A stretch of DNA of 53,292 nucleotides, taken from the NCBI GenBank assembly GCA_032718475.1, contig JAUCBJ010007193.1, forward strand, positions 1 to 53,292, written 5' to 3'. The stretch is from Nemertoderma westbladi (taxonomy: Eukaryota; Xenacoelomorpha; Nemertodermatida; Nemertodermatidae). Both the position numbers and the translations under genes were made by a program. Numbering within the stretch: the stretch's first letter is position 1; every line of letters starts with the position of its first letter. Of this stretch, positions 20,930 to 32,400 are shown piece after piece. The notes beneath the pieces were generated by a model. That model had not been told where the DNA came from and ran no database searches. It saw nothing but the letters and a program-made list of their open reading frames with translations.

Positions 20930-22207
20930 TCTCTTGCTGTTACTTCTCCTTCTAGCTTATCTACCATCTCTAGTTTCTTCTCTGCGTCCTCAATGGTGCC
21001 TGGTAGCATGCACCCTGATGTCTCCGACACCCTGGATGGAATCTTGGTTTTAATTGGGCCGCTAAGCGTCCATCCGAACGGCGTGAGAATCGCCGTTGGA
21101 TCCCGCTGTCTGTCTTCCCCGAAGATCGTCTGTACTCTTTCGTGGGCCGTCAGGCAGTCCATACCCACTATGATGGATACCTTCGAGATGTCCACTTCCG
21201 GTATTGAGAAATCGATATCGTCCAGGAACCGGTATTGCTCGACCTCGATGTTAGTTGGTCTCCTGGCATTTATATTGATCGATTCTATTATCTGTATGGG
21301 GTCGATGGTTGCCCCTTAGTCACATCCCGGTGCTATTGCTGATATCTTGCACCGTCCCGTCCTCATCTCCAGGACCTCATCCTTACTCGAGATGGTAGTT
21401 ACCGCCATCTTACTCGGCCTCGTCTGAAACCCTATCTCCTCGGCCACCCAATTCTCCACCAGCGTGAAGGCTGCTCCGCTGTCGACCAGCATCAATGTTG
21501 TGACTGATCGGCCACCCCTTCCTGTTATCTTCACTGGTACTACCCCGAGTAGTACTTTCCTCTTTCTTCTTGCTCCTGTCGTGCTCGTAGCCATTGTTTG
21601 GCCTCCAGTCTCATCGTCTCCTATTGCTGTTTCTCTACACTCTCCAGATCTGTGTCCTTCTACCACGCATCGATGACATAGTCCGTTTGCATCCGCGTAG
21701 GCTACACGATCTTGTTTGGGCAACGCTTGCCAGTGCTTACAACTCATGGTCTTATGGGTTCCGTCCCTATGAAATTGACATTCGAATCCTGGATTGTAGC
21801 GTTCCCTGTATAGTCCTTCACGTATCGCGCGTAGGTTTATATCTACCAATTTAGTGTTTTGGTTATTTGGACTCGGCCTACAGGGTGTGTTGGGATTTTG
21901 TTTGTTCGTGGTGTTATTTTCTTTCTGTCCCTGCCACGGTGCGGCCCTACTCACCACTAACTGTGGGCTTGTAGCCCCCTGTGTGGCCGCGTGTGGTAGC
22001 GACTGTCTTAGTCTCGGAAAAGGATCTGCCGGATTATGTTAGGGTTTAGGCCTGTTGTATTCGGTCTTTGGCGCCTTCCCCAAACTATCCTCACTATAGA
22101 CTGGGTCTGTAATCAACTCTGCTTCATAGTTGAGGAAGTTCAACATTTCCTCTAAGCCCGGTTCCGCACCTTTCTTCTTCCGGGTGGAGAAGGCGATCTT
22201 CCTCCAC
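20893..22207 (-). pseudogene. gag C-terminus and retropepsin-like protease, BEL/Pao type
   Basis: One minus-strand frame with in-frame stops at 22039-22041 and 21316-21318. It opens with a gag tail (LEEMLNFLNYEAEL, typical of BEL/Pao gag). The zinc-binding arrangement CQFHRDGTHKTMSC and CHRCVVEGHRSGEC follows, then a protease domain with catalytic LMLVDSGAAFTLV (DSG-type active site). The protease C-terminal part has VSIIVGMDCLTAHE and LTPFGWTLSGPI, matching the BEL/Pao DUF1758 layout (IGxD ... LGWTxxGP). Protease normally releases gag proteins in the particle. Stops make this copy dead. The complete element at 2528-9707 matches it up to the second zinc finger only. Confidence 0.75.
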
Positions 22208-22646
22208 TGGATCGGCAACTGAACATCCTACGCCGAATGAATGCCTCTCAGAACCGTCGGCCCTCATAAAGGATCGGCAACTGAACATCCTACGCCGAAT
22301 GAATGCCTCTCAGAACCGTCGGCCCTCATAAAGGATCAGCAACTGAACTTCCTACACCAAATGAACGCCTCTCAGAACCATCAGCCCTCATAAAGGATTG
22401 GCAACTGAACTTCCTACACCAAATGAATGCCTCTCAGAACCGTCGGCCCTCATAAAGGATCAGCAACTGAACTTCCTACACCAAATGAACGCCTCTCAGA
22501 ACCGTCGGCCCTCCCTCATAAAGGATCGGCAACTGAACTTCCTACACCAAATGAACGCCTCTCAGAACCGTCGGCCCTCATAAAGGTTCGGCAACTGAAC
22601 TTCCTACGCCGAATGAACGCCTCTCAGAACCGTCGGCCCTCATAAA
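22208..22646. repeat. 59/62-bp satellite, block 3 (about 7 units)
   Basis: Same unit and orientation as blocks 1 and 2. One junction carries a duplicated ccctccctc. It ends at ggccctcataaag before the next minisatellite. Confidence 0.93.
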
Positions 22647-23300
22647 GCACCAGTGTCTGGACCAGTATCTGTACCAGGTGTCTGCCACAGTGTCTGAACC
22701 AGTGTCTGCATCATGTTTCTGCACCAGGTATCTGAATCTGTACCAGTGTCTGGACCAGGTAGATGTCTGCATCAGGTGTCTGTACCAGTGTCTTTACAAG
22801 GTGTCTGCACCAGTGCCTGCACCAGTGTCTGGGCCAGGTGGGTGTTTGAACCGGTGTCTGCACCAGTGTCTGTACCAGGTGTCTGCACCAGTGCCAGCAC
22901 CAGTGTCTGGACCAGGTGGGTGTTTGAACCGGTGTCTGCACCAGTGTCTGAACCAGGTGTCTGCACCAAGTGTCTGCATCAGGTGTCTGGACCTGGTAGG
23001 TGTCTGCACCAGTGTTTGCATAAAGTTTCTGTACCAGGTGTCTGCATCACTGTCTCACCACGTGTCTACATCAGGACTCTGCACCAGGTGTATGTACCAG
23101 TAGTGTCTGCACCAGGTGTCTTCACCAGGTGTCTGCACCATGAGTCTGCACCAATGTCTGCACCAGTGTCTGCATCAGGTGTCTGCAGCAGTGTCTGAGC
23201 TAGAGTCTGCACCAGGTGTCTGCATCAGGTGTCTGCACCAGTGTCTGCATCGGGTGTCTGCACCAAGTGTCTGCATCAGGTGCCTGGACCTGGTAGGTGC
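22647..23300. repeat. 12-bp-based minisatellite (tgtctgcaccag / tgtctgcatcag)
   Basis: Tandem short units of 11-13 bp, mainly tgtctgcaccag, tgtctgcatcag and tgtctgtaccag, ending in a C-run at 23299-23308. Open frames on both strands rich in Cys, Gln and Val are repeat by-products. Motifs recur in pairs and higher groupings. Confidence 0.9.
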
Positions 23301-23338
23301 CCCCCCCCCCTTAAGAGACATCTCCAGAAAGTCGTGGA

Positions 23339-23539
23339 CTATCCACCATGCTTATTTACTCCATGAGACCGCCAAACTGGCCAAAGCACAACAATATGCA
23401 CTAGCTGGTCCTCACGGCGAAACCAATGTCCTACAAAGCGGAGGCGGCTTTGTTCTAGAGATTTGGTTCTAACGAAGCAAACCAGCTTCTGAAGTGGAGA
23501 TACTACTACTAGGATCGGCATGCTGCATTGCAGCTGCAT
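23339..23539 (-). pseudogene. LINE C-terminal fragment, copy A
   Basis: The minus-strand frame contains SLEQSRLRFVGHWFRREDQL, the post-RT motif (RLRFxGHxxRRED) of non-LTR retrotransposon polymerases. The DNA at about 23347-23505 is almost identical to 24999-25156. Confidence 0.7.
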
Positions 23540-23541
23540 TT

Positions 23542-25002
23542 TTAAGAATGCTGTGCCGTCTTATCGACAAAATTGCACCGCCACAACTCCCTATCACACA
23601 TGACATTTGCTAGATCATCCGCATCTTCAAGGCCAGTGTCCTTTAAGATGCATCTCAAGAAAGTCATGGGCTGTCCACCATGCTTATTCACTCCATGAGG
23701 CTGCCAAAGTACAAGATTATGCACTGGTTGGTCCTCACGGCGAAAGCAATGTCCTGCAAAGCGGAGGCGATTTTGTTCTAGTGTCAAGCTTGGGGGAACC
23801 AATGAGACACCTCCAATGTTATATAGTGTCTGGTTGGAGATGTGTGCATTGTACTCGACACAATGAACCCGGCGTAGCATTCTTGTGAATGTGCCATCCA
23901 CAGATTTGGTGTCCTCAGCTGTTAGAGCCCAGCATGGACTCCCATAGAGGAGTACTGGAACTACTGCTGCTCTAAATAATCGGACCTTAAGTTTCCGATT
24001 AATTCTCGGTGACTTCCAAATCATGGAAAGCCTATTCAAGGCTGCCCATGCCTTTCCCTTACGTATTCGAAGGTCCCCACCTGACTTCCGGATCCATGAT
24101 CCCAGGTAAAAGAAGTCATCCACATGCTCAAGCATACCATCTTTTGAGCTTATGCTCATCCGATCAGAGACTTGCTGAGGACTTTCAAAGTTAACTTAAA
24201 AGTTAACTTTCAAAATGTTGGTCTTTCTGGAGTTAATAAAAAGACCAACACTAGAAGCAGCATGTACTAATGAGCTGAGGAGCCGTTGGGCTCCCTCTAG
24301 TGATTCTGAGAGTACTCCTAAGTCATCTGCAAAGTCTAGATCAGTTAGGTACTTGGCAGGATTTCCTCGACTTCTGGAGCCAGTAGGTGGAGTTATCATC
24401 ACCCCATCATCATTATGATGATCTAAGGACATGCGTAGAACATAGTCAACCACAATTATGAACAAGAATGGTGCAAGTGTGTCTCCCTGGAGGACGCCCC
24501 ATAACACTTCAAATGGTTCTGTGTCACCGTCAACAGTAGACACAAATGTTGTCGAACCATCGTATACTGATCTGATTGCTGCAATAATTTCATCAGGAAT
24601 CCCATATAATGAAAGTATGCTGAACATACGTGAGCGAGAGACTGAATCAAAGGCCTTGAAGAAGTCAACAAAGATAACAGCCAGATGCCTGTCTTTCTTT
24701 ATTGATAACTCTTCAATTATCCTTCTAAGTGCCAAAATGGACTCCATGGTCCCACGACCTTTACGGAACCCATTCTGATTTCCACGGAGCAGTCTCTCAA
24801 TGGGATCCCTGATGCGATTTAATAGAATTATATTGTATAGCTTTGGAGCAATCGAGATCAATGAGATTCCCTGAAAAGAACCATAGAGTGTTAGGTTGCC
24901 CTTCTTGGGAACTGGCACCAACTTATTTGTTTTCATTTCTTGTGGGACTCTTGTTGTTCGGTACATGTCTACTATGATGGGATAGATGAGCTTTAAACCA
25001 CC
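23542..25002 (-). pseudogene. Non-LTR (LINE) reverse transcriptase, 5'-truncated with one in-frame stop
   Basis: Minus-strand frame from about 25002 to 23542. RT motifs in order: KLVPVPKKGN, then YGSFQGISLI, NQNGFRKGRG, IFVDFFKAFDSVSR (first catalytic Asp), VLQGDTLAPFLF and YLTDLDFADDLGVL (FADD in place of the commoner YADD, both Asp present). The C-terminal region has FFYLGSWI, VVPVLLYGSPCWAL, RLRFAGHCFRREDQ and DRELWR. One TAA stop at 24196-24198 falls in a 12-bp tandem duplication; the frame is otherwise continuous across it. No endonuclease domain is present, so it is 5' truncated. Function of the intact protein: target-primed reverse transcription. Clade not assigned. Confidence 0.85.
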
Positions 25003-25160
25003 ATGCTTATTTACTCCATGAGACCGCCAAACTGGCCAAAGCACAACAATATGCACTAGCTGGTCCTCACGGCGAAACCAATGTCCTACAAAGCGGAGGC
25101 GGCTTTGTTCTAGAGATTTGGTTCTAACGAAGCAAATCAGCTTCTGAAGTGGAGATGATT
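24999..25160 (-). pseudogene. LINE C-terminal fragment, copy B, joined upstream of the RT
   Basis: Near-identical to copy A (23347-23505; one visible difference aaaccag/aaatcag). In minus-strand order it stands directly before the RT segment, so a C-terminal piece precedes the RT core. The two copies form direct repeats about 1.65 kb apart. Confidence 0.75.
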
Positions 25161-25549
25161 TGTTAACAAATATTGGCGATTTGAGTTTCTGAATCGTAAA
25201 GATTTAAACATATTAATTCAAAAATACATCAATACCAACAGCAAATAACCACAGAATCGTATTTATCTGAAAAAATGTGAAATTGTAACAATTTAAAACT
25301 TAGAGTTGAGTTATTTATAACATTGATTACAGGTAAACTAAATAGGAAAGTTTCTTAAAACAAATATTACAAAATATAATATGATATTACATTCCTGAAT
25401 TAGATGACGGCCGTTCTGTTTAGCGAATTAAGTACCGGTATATATAACAGAAACAGCTAAGTAAAATATGTTAAACTAATATTATTGCACTGGCTATATT
25501 GGGTTCCCAGTTGAGTTTCAAGTAGTAGAAGGAGACCGGAAGTTATATA
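25161..25549. other. AT-rich spacer, nothing recognised
   Basis: No open frame, repeat or motif is supported in this stretch. Confidence 0.5.
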
Positions 25550-26172
25550 AAACATTCGGAAGTGACGTAATAGGAAACTGCGGAAGTGACGTAATAGGAA
25601 ACTACGGAAGTGACGTAATAGGAAACTGCGGAAGTGGCGTAATAGGAAACTGCGGAAGTGGCGTAATAGTGAACTACGGAAATGACGTAATAGTGAACTA
25701 CGGAAGTGACGTAATAGTGAACTACGGAAGTGACGTAATAGTGAACTACGGAAGTGGAGTAATAGTGAACTACGGAAGTGACGTAATAGTGAACTACGGA
25801 AGTGGAGTAATAGTGAACTCCGGAAGTGACGTAATAGAGAACTACGGAAGTGACGTAATAGTGAACTCCGGAAGTGACGTAATAGTGAACTACGGAAGTG
25901 ACGTAATAGTGAACTACGGAAGTGACGTAATAGTGAACTACGGAAGTGGAGTAATAGTGAACTCCGGAAGTGACGTAATAGTGAACTACGGAAGTGACGT
26001 AATAGTGAACTACGGAAGTGACGTAATAGTGAACTACGGAAGTGGAATAATAGTGAACTACGGAAGTTACGTAATAGTGAACTACGGAAGTGACGTAATA
26101 GTGAACTACGGAAGTGACGCAATAGTGAACTACGGAAGTGACGTAATAGTGAACTACGGAAGTGAGGTAACA
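25550..26172. repeat. 24-bp minisatellite, most units with an ETS/CRE-like composite
   Basis: About 26 units of 24 bp, consensus gaactacggaagtgacgtaa followed by tagt. Most units contain CGGAAGT (ETS-family core GGAA) fused to TGACGTAA (CRE/bZIP-like); a minority read tggagtaat or tggcgtaat and so lose the CRE half while keeping GGAAGT. Because 24 is a multiple of 3, three frames stay open for 168-238 codons, but these are periodic artefacts. Confidence 0.93.
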
Positions 26173-26196
26173 TGACAGTTCCTTGTATTTTGAACG

Positions 26197-26209
26197 GTTG
26201 CTAGGCAAC
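26197..26209. promoter_or_regulatory. RFX X-box-like palindrome
   Basis: GTTGCTAGGCAAC is an inverted repeat of GTTGC around TAG and fits the RFX X-box pattern (GTNRCY, short spacer, RGNAAC). It lies 25 bp from the ETS/CRE array. Confidence 0.5.
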
Positions 26210-26213
26210 AACA

Positions 26214-26359
26214 TCACGCGGTCTCCGTGGGAACCACAGTTTCCTCCGCGTTGCCTTGGATATCATCGTCGGTTGTGGTATCGGCAGACTTCAGCTTCTT
26301 TAAGGGAGAAACCTTCTCCCCGCTAGGGGCGCTACGTTTAGTTGCGTCACCGGCACCGC
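26214..26359 (-). CDS. Possible terminal coding exon of an unidentified nuclear protein
   Basis: On the minus strand an AG acceptor (plus-strand ct at 26360-26361, preceded by gttgtttgc) is followed by two bases and 47 codons ending in TGA (26216-26214). The peptide starts GAGDATKRSAPSGEKV, has PLKKLKS (basic, NLS-like), then an acidic/Thr tail ending EETVVPTETA. GC-rich codon use contrasts with the AT-rich surroundings, and the composition resembles disordered C-termini of nuclear proteins. Protein not recognised. Any upstream exon would have to lie to the right, meaning the 16.5-kb minisatellite would be intronic, or the exon is an orphan. The polypyrimidine tract is weak. Confidence 0.35.
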
Positions 26360-26484
26360 CTGCAAACAACTAGGTATAATAATAAGAAAAGATACACCCC
26401 TGCTGGGGGAAATAGATGTTAAAATAAATAACTAAATAAAAGGGCACCATTGCAGTACTAAAATATTATTATGCAGTAAAATAA

Positions 26485-29400
26485 AGTTAGGGGAGACGGT
26501 TCGGGTGTTAGCAATAAGTAAGGTTAGATGGTTCGGGTGTTAGAAATCAGTTAGGTTAGATGGTTCGGGTGTTAGCAATCAGTTAGGTGAGACGGTTCGG
26601 GGTGTTAACAATCAGTTAGGAGAGATGGTTCGGGTGTTAGCAATCAGTTAGGTGAGATGGTTCGGGTGTTAGCAATCAGTTAGGTGAGATGGTTCGGGTG
26701 TTAGCAATCAGTTAGGAGAGATGGTTCGGGTGTTAGCAATCAGTTAGGTGAGATGGTTCGGGTGTTAGCAATCAGTTAGGAGAGACGGTTCGCGTGTTAG
26801 CAATCAGTTAGGTGAGATGGTTCGGGTGTTAGCAATCAGTTAGGTGAGATGGTTCGGGTGTTAGCAATCAGTTAGGTGAGATGGTTCGGGTGTTAGCAAT
26901 CAGTTAGGAGAGACGGTTCGGGTGTTAGCAATCAGTTAGGTGAGATGGTTCGGGTGTTAGCAATCAGTTAGGTGAGATGGTTCGGGTGTTAGCAATCAGT
27001 TAGGTGAGACGGTTCGGGTGTTAGCAATCAGTTAGGAGAGATGGTTCGGGTGTTAGCAATCAGTTAGGTGAGACGGATCGGGTGTTAGCAATCAGTTAGG
27101 AGAGACGGTTCGGGTGTTGGCAATCAGTTAGGTGAGATGGTTCGGGTGTTAGCAATCAGTTAGGAGAGATGGTTCGGGTGTTAGCAATCAGTTAGGTGAG
27201 ATGGTTCGGGTGTTAGCAATCAGTTAGGTGAGATGGTTCGGGTGTTAGCAATCAGTTAGGTGAGACGGTTCGGGTGTTAGCAATCAGATAGGAGATATGG
27301 TTCGGGTGTTAGCAATCAGTTAGGTGAGATGGTTCGGGTGTTAGCAATCAGTTAGGAGAGACGGTTCGGGTGTTAGCAATCAGTTAGGAGAGACGGTTCG
27401 GGTGTTAGCAATCAGTTAGGTGAGATGGTTCGGGTGTTAGCAATCAGTTAGGTGAGATGGTTCGGGTGTTAGCAATCAGTTAGGTGAGATGGTTCGGGTG
27501 TTAGCAATCAGTTAGGTGAGATGGTTCGGGTGTTAGCAATCAGTTAGGTGAGATGGTTCGGGTGTTAGCAATCAGTTAGGTGAGATGGTTCGGGTGTTAG
27601 CAATCAGTTAGGTGAGATGGTTCGGGTGTTAGCAATCAGTTAGGTGAGATGGTTCGGGTGTTAGCAATCAGTTAGGTGAGACGGTTCGGGTGTTAGCAAT
27701 CAGTTAGGTTAGATGGTTCGGGTGTTAGCAATCAGTTAGGTGAGACGGTTCGGGTGTTAACAATCAGTTAGGAGAGATGGTTCGGGTGTTAGCAATCAGT
27801 TAGGTGAGATGGTTCGGGTGTTAGCAATCAGTTAGGTGAGATGGTTCGGGTGTTAGCAATCAGTTAGGTGAGATGGTTCGGGTGTTAGCAATCAGTTAGG
27901 TGAGATGGTTCGGGTGTTAGCAATCAGTTAGGTGAGATGGTTCGGGTGTTAGCAATCAGTTAGGTGAGATGGTTCGGGTGTTAGCAATCAGTTAGGTGAG
28001 ATGGTTCGGGTGTTAGCAATCAGTTAGGTGAGATGGTTCGGGTGTTAGCAATCAGTTAGGTGAGATGGTTCGGGTGTTAGCAATCAGTTAGGTGAGATGG
28101 TTCGGGTGTTAGCAATCAGTTAGGTGAGATGGTTCGGGTGTTAGCAATCAGTTAGGTGAGATGGTTCGGGTGTTAGCAATCAGTTAGGTGAGATGGTTCG
28201 GGTGTTAGCAATCAGTTAGGTGAGATGGTTCGGGTGTTAGCAATCAGTTAGGTGAGATGGTTCGGGTGTTAGCAATCAGTTAGGTGAGATGGTTCGGGTG
28301 TTAGCAATCAGTTAGGTGAGATGGTTCGGGTGTTAGCAATCAGTTAGGTGAGATGGTTCGGGTGTTAGCAATCAGTTAGGTGAGATGGTTCGGGTGTTAG
28401 CAATCAGTTAGGTGGGACGGATCGGGTGTTAGCAATCAGTTAGGATAGACGGTTCGGGTGTTAGCAATCAGTTAGGAGAGACGGTTCGGGTGTTAGCAAT
28501 CAGTTAGGTGAGATGGTTCGGGTGTTAGCAATCAGTTAGGTGAGATGGTTCGGGTGTTAGCAATCAGTTAGGTGAGATGGTTCGGGTGTTAGCAATCAGT
28601 TAGGTGAGATGGTTCGGGTGTTAGCAATCAGTTAGGTAGGAGAGACGGTTCGGGTGTTAGCAATCAGTTAGGTGAGACGGTTCGGGTGTTAGCAATCAGT
28701 TAGGTGAGACGGTTCGGGTGTTACCAATCAGTTAGGTTAGACGGTTCGGGTGTTAGCAATCAGTTAGGTGAGATGGTTCGGGTGTTAGCAATCAGTTAGG
28801 TGAGGCGGTTCGGGTGTTAGCAATCAGATAGGTTAGACGGTTCGGGTGTTAGCAATCAGTTAGGTGAGATGGTTCGGGTGTTAGCAATCAGTTAGGTGAG
28901 ATGGTTCGGGTGTTAGCAATCAGTTAGGTGAGATGGTTCGGGTGTTAGCAATCAGTTAGGTGAGATGGTTCGGGTGTTAGCAATCAGTTAGGTGAGATGG
29001 TTCGGGTGTTAGCAATCAGTTAGGTGAGACGGTTCGGGTGTTACCAATCAGTTAGGTTAGACGGTTCGGGTGTTAGCAATCAGTTAGGTGAGATGGTTCG
29101 GGTGTTAGCAATCAGTTAGGTGAGATGGTTCGGTTGTTACCAATCAGTTAGGTAGGAGAGACGGTTCGGGTGTTAGCAATCAGTTAGGTGAGACGGTTCG
29201 GGTGTTAGCAATCAGTTAGGTGAGACGGTTCGGGTGTTACCAATCAGTTAGGTTAGACGGTTCGGGTGTTAGCAATCAGTTAGGTGAGATGGTTCGGGTG
29301 TTAGCAATCAGTTAGGTGAGATGGTTCGGGTGTTAGCAATCAGTTAGGTGAGATGGTTCGGGTGTTAGCAATCAGTTAGGTGAGATGGTTCGGGTGTTAG

Positions 29401-32400
29401 CAATCAGTTAGGTGAGATGGTTCGGGTGTTAGCAATCAGTTAGGTGAGATGGTTCGGGTGTTAGCAATCAGTTAGGTGAGACGGTTCGGGTGTTAGCAAT
29501 CAGTTAGGTTAGATGGTTCGGGTGTTAGCAATCAGTTAGGTGAGACGGTTCGGGTGTTAACAATCAGTTAGGAGAGATGGTTCGGGTGTTAGCAATCAGT
29601 TAGGTGAGATGGTTCGGGTGTTAGCAATCAGTTAGGTGAGATGGTTCGGGTGTTAGCAATCAGTTAGGTGAGATGGTTCGGGTGTTAGCAATCAGTTAGG
29701 TGAGATGGTTCGGGTGTTAGCAATCAGTTAGGTGAGATGGTTCGGGTGTTAGCAATCAGTTAGGTGAGATGGTTCGGGTGTTAGCAATCAGTTAGGTGAG
29801 ATGGTTCGGGTGTTAGCAATCAGTTAGGTGAGATGGTTCGGGTGTTAGCAATCAGTTAGGTGAGATGGTTCGGGTGTTAGCAATCAGTTAGGTGAGATGG
29901 TTCGGGTGTTAGCAATCAGTTAGGTGAGATGGTTCGGGTGTTAGCAATCAGTTAGGTGAGATGGTTCGGGTGTTAGCAATCAGTTAGGTGAGATGGTTCG
30001 GGTGTTAGCAATCAGTTAGGTGAGATGGTTCGGGTGTTAGCAATCAGTTAGGTGAGATGGTTCGGGTGTTAGCAATCAGTTAGGTGAGATGGTTCGGGTG
30101 TTAGCAATCAGTTAGGTGAGATGGTTCGGGTGTTAGCAATCAGTTAGGTGAGATGGTTCGGGTGTTAGCAATCAGTTAGGTGAGATGGTTCGGGTGTTAG
30201 CAATCAGTTAGGTGAGATGGTTCGGGTGTTAGCAATCAGTTAGGTGAGATGGTTCGGGTGTTAGCAATCAGTTAGGTGAGATGGTTCGGGTGTTAGCAAT
30301 CAGTTAGGTGAGATGGTTCGGGTGTTAGCAATCAGTTAGGTGAGATGGTTCGGGTGTTAGCAATCAGTTAGGTGAGATGGTTCGGGTGTTAGCAATCAGT
30401 TAGGTGAGATGGTTCGGGTGTTAGCAATCAGTTAGGTGAGATGGTTCGGGTGTTAGCAATCAGTTAGGTGAGATGGTTCGGGTGTTAGCAATCAGTTAGG
30501 TGAGACGGTTCGGGTGTTACCAATCAGTTAGGTTAGACGGTTCGGGTGTTAGCAATCAGTTAGGTGAGATGGTTCGGGTGTTAGCAATCAGTTAGGTGAG
30601 ATGGTTCGGTTGTTACCAATCAGTTAGGTAGGAGAGACGGTTCGGGTGTTAGCAATCAGTTAGGTGAGACGGTTCGGGTGTTAGCAATCAGTTAGGTGAG
30701 ACGGTTCGGGTGTTACCAATCAGTTAGGTTAGACGGTTCGGGTGTTAGCAATCAGTTAGGTGAGATGGTTCGGGTGTTAGCAATCAGTTAGGTGAGGCGG
30801 TTCGGGTGTTAGCAATCAGATAGGTTAGACGGTTCGGGTGTTAGCAATCAGTTAGGTGAGATGGTTCGGGTGTTAGCAATCAGTTAGGTGAGATGGTTCG
30901 GGTGTTAGCAATCAGTTAGGTGAGATGGTTCGGGTGTTAGCAATCAGTTAGGTGAGATGGTTCGGGTGTTAGCAATCAGTTAGGTGTGATGGTTCGGGTG
31001 TTAGCAATCAGTTAGGTGAGATGGTTCGGGTGTTAGCAATCAGTTAGGTGAGATGGTTCGGGTGTTAGCAATCAGTTAGGTGAGATGGTTCGGGTGTTAG
31101 CAACAGTTAGGTGAGATGGTTCGGGTGTTAGCAATCAGTTAGGTGAGATGGTTCGGGTGTTAGCAATCAGTTAGGTGAGACGGTTCGGGTGTTAGCAACC
31201 AGTTAGGTTAGATGGTTCGGGTGTTAGCAATCAGTTAGGTGAGACGGTTCGGGTGTTAACAATCAGTTAGGAGAGATGGTTCGGGTGTTAGCAATCAGTT
31301 AGGTGAGATGGTTCGGGTGTTAGCAATCAGTTAGGAAGATGGTTCGGGTGTTAGCAATCAGTTAGGTGAGATGGTTCGGGTGTTAGCAATCAGTTAGGTG
31401 AGATGGTTCGGGTGTTAGCAATCAGTTAGGTGAGACGGTTCGGGTGTTAGCAATCAGTTAGGTGAGATGGTTCGGGTGTTAGCAATCAGTTAGGTGAGAC
31501 GGTTCGGGTGTTAGCAATCAGTTAGGTGAGATGGTTCGGGTGTTAGCAATCAGTTAGGTGAGATGGTCCGGTTCGGGTGTTAGCAATCAGTTAGGTGAGA
31601 CGGTTCGGGTGTTAGCAATCAGTTAGGTGAGATGGTTCGGGTGTTAGCAATCAGTTAGGTGAGATGGTTCGGGTGTTAGCAATCAGTTAGGTGAGACGGT
31701 TCGGGTGTTAGCAATCAGTTAGGTGAGATGGTTCGGGTGTTAGCAATCAGTTAGGTGAGATGGTTCGGGTGTTAGCAATCAGTTAGGTGAGACGGTTCGG
31801 GTGTTAGCAATCAGTTAGGAGAGATGGTTCGGGTGTTAGCAATCAGTTAGGTGAGATGGTTCGGGTGTTAGCAATCAGTTAGGTGAGATGGTTCGGGTGT
31901 TAGCAATCAGTTAGGTGAGATGGTTCGGGTGTCAGCAATCAGTTAGGAGAGACGGTTCGGGTGTCAGCAATCAGTTAGGTGAGACGGTTCGGGTGTTACC
32001 AATCAGTTAGGTTAGACGGTTCGGGTGTTAGCAATCAGTTAGGTGAGATGGTTCGGGTGTTAGCAATCAGTTAGGTGAGATGGTTCGGTTGTTACCAATC
32101 AGTTAGGTAGGAGAGACGGTTCGGGTGTTAGCAATCAGTTAGGTGAGACGGTTCGGGTGTTAGCAATCAGTTAGGTGAGACGGTTCGGGTGTTACCAATC
32201 AGTTAGGTTAGACGGTTCGGGTGTTAGCAATCAGTTAGGTGAGATGGTTCGGGTGTTAGCAATCAGTTAGGTGAGATGGTTCGGGTGTTAGCAATCAGTT
32301 AGGTGAGATGGTTCGGGTGTTAGCAATCAGTTAGGTGAGATGGTTCGGGTGTTAGCAATCAGTTAGGTGAGATGGTTCGGGTGTTAGCAATCAGTTAGGT

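Larger units (their letters stand above)
19628..22207 (-). mobile_element. Inverted gag-protease LTR element fragment, sister of the 2528-9707 element
   Basis: Read on the minus strand it runs gag (22207) to protease to a 3' repeat-rich tail (19628). Shared with the complete element are the zinc-knuckle region, the sequence agggcgagacgcccttccca type purine stretch (about 20360-20400 against 7030-7070) and a hairpin-bearing, GTTAG-type repeat tail. It has no LTRs. It lies inside the satellite with flanks that are almost consecutive within one unit (ccctca | ggatcgg), so it inserted into or was co-amplified with the array. Confidence 0.75.

Noticed and set aside
13639-22645. Short frames with TELPTPNECLSEPSAL or RADGSERHSFGVGSSVADPL repeats
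   Set aside because: Periodic by-products of the 59/62-bp satellite on both strands.
22578-23472. Cys/Gln/Val-rich or Thr/Asp-rich frames
   Set aside because: By-products of the 12-bp minisatellite, open in several frames and both strands.
25457-26217. Open frames of 168-238 codons (repetitive HFRSSLLR, VVHYYVTS, NYGSDVIV peptides)
   Set aside because: By-products of a 24-bp repeat divisible by three, open in three frames on both strands; no start context or non-repeat domain.
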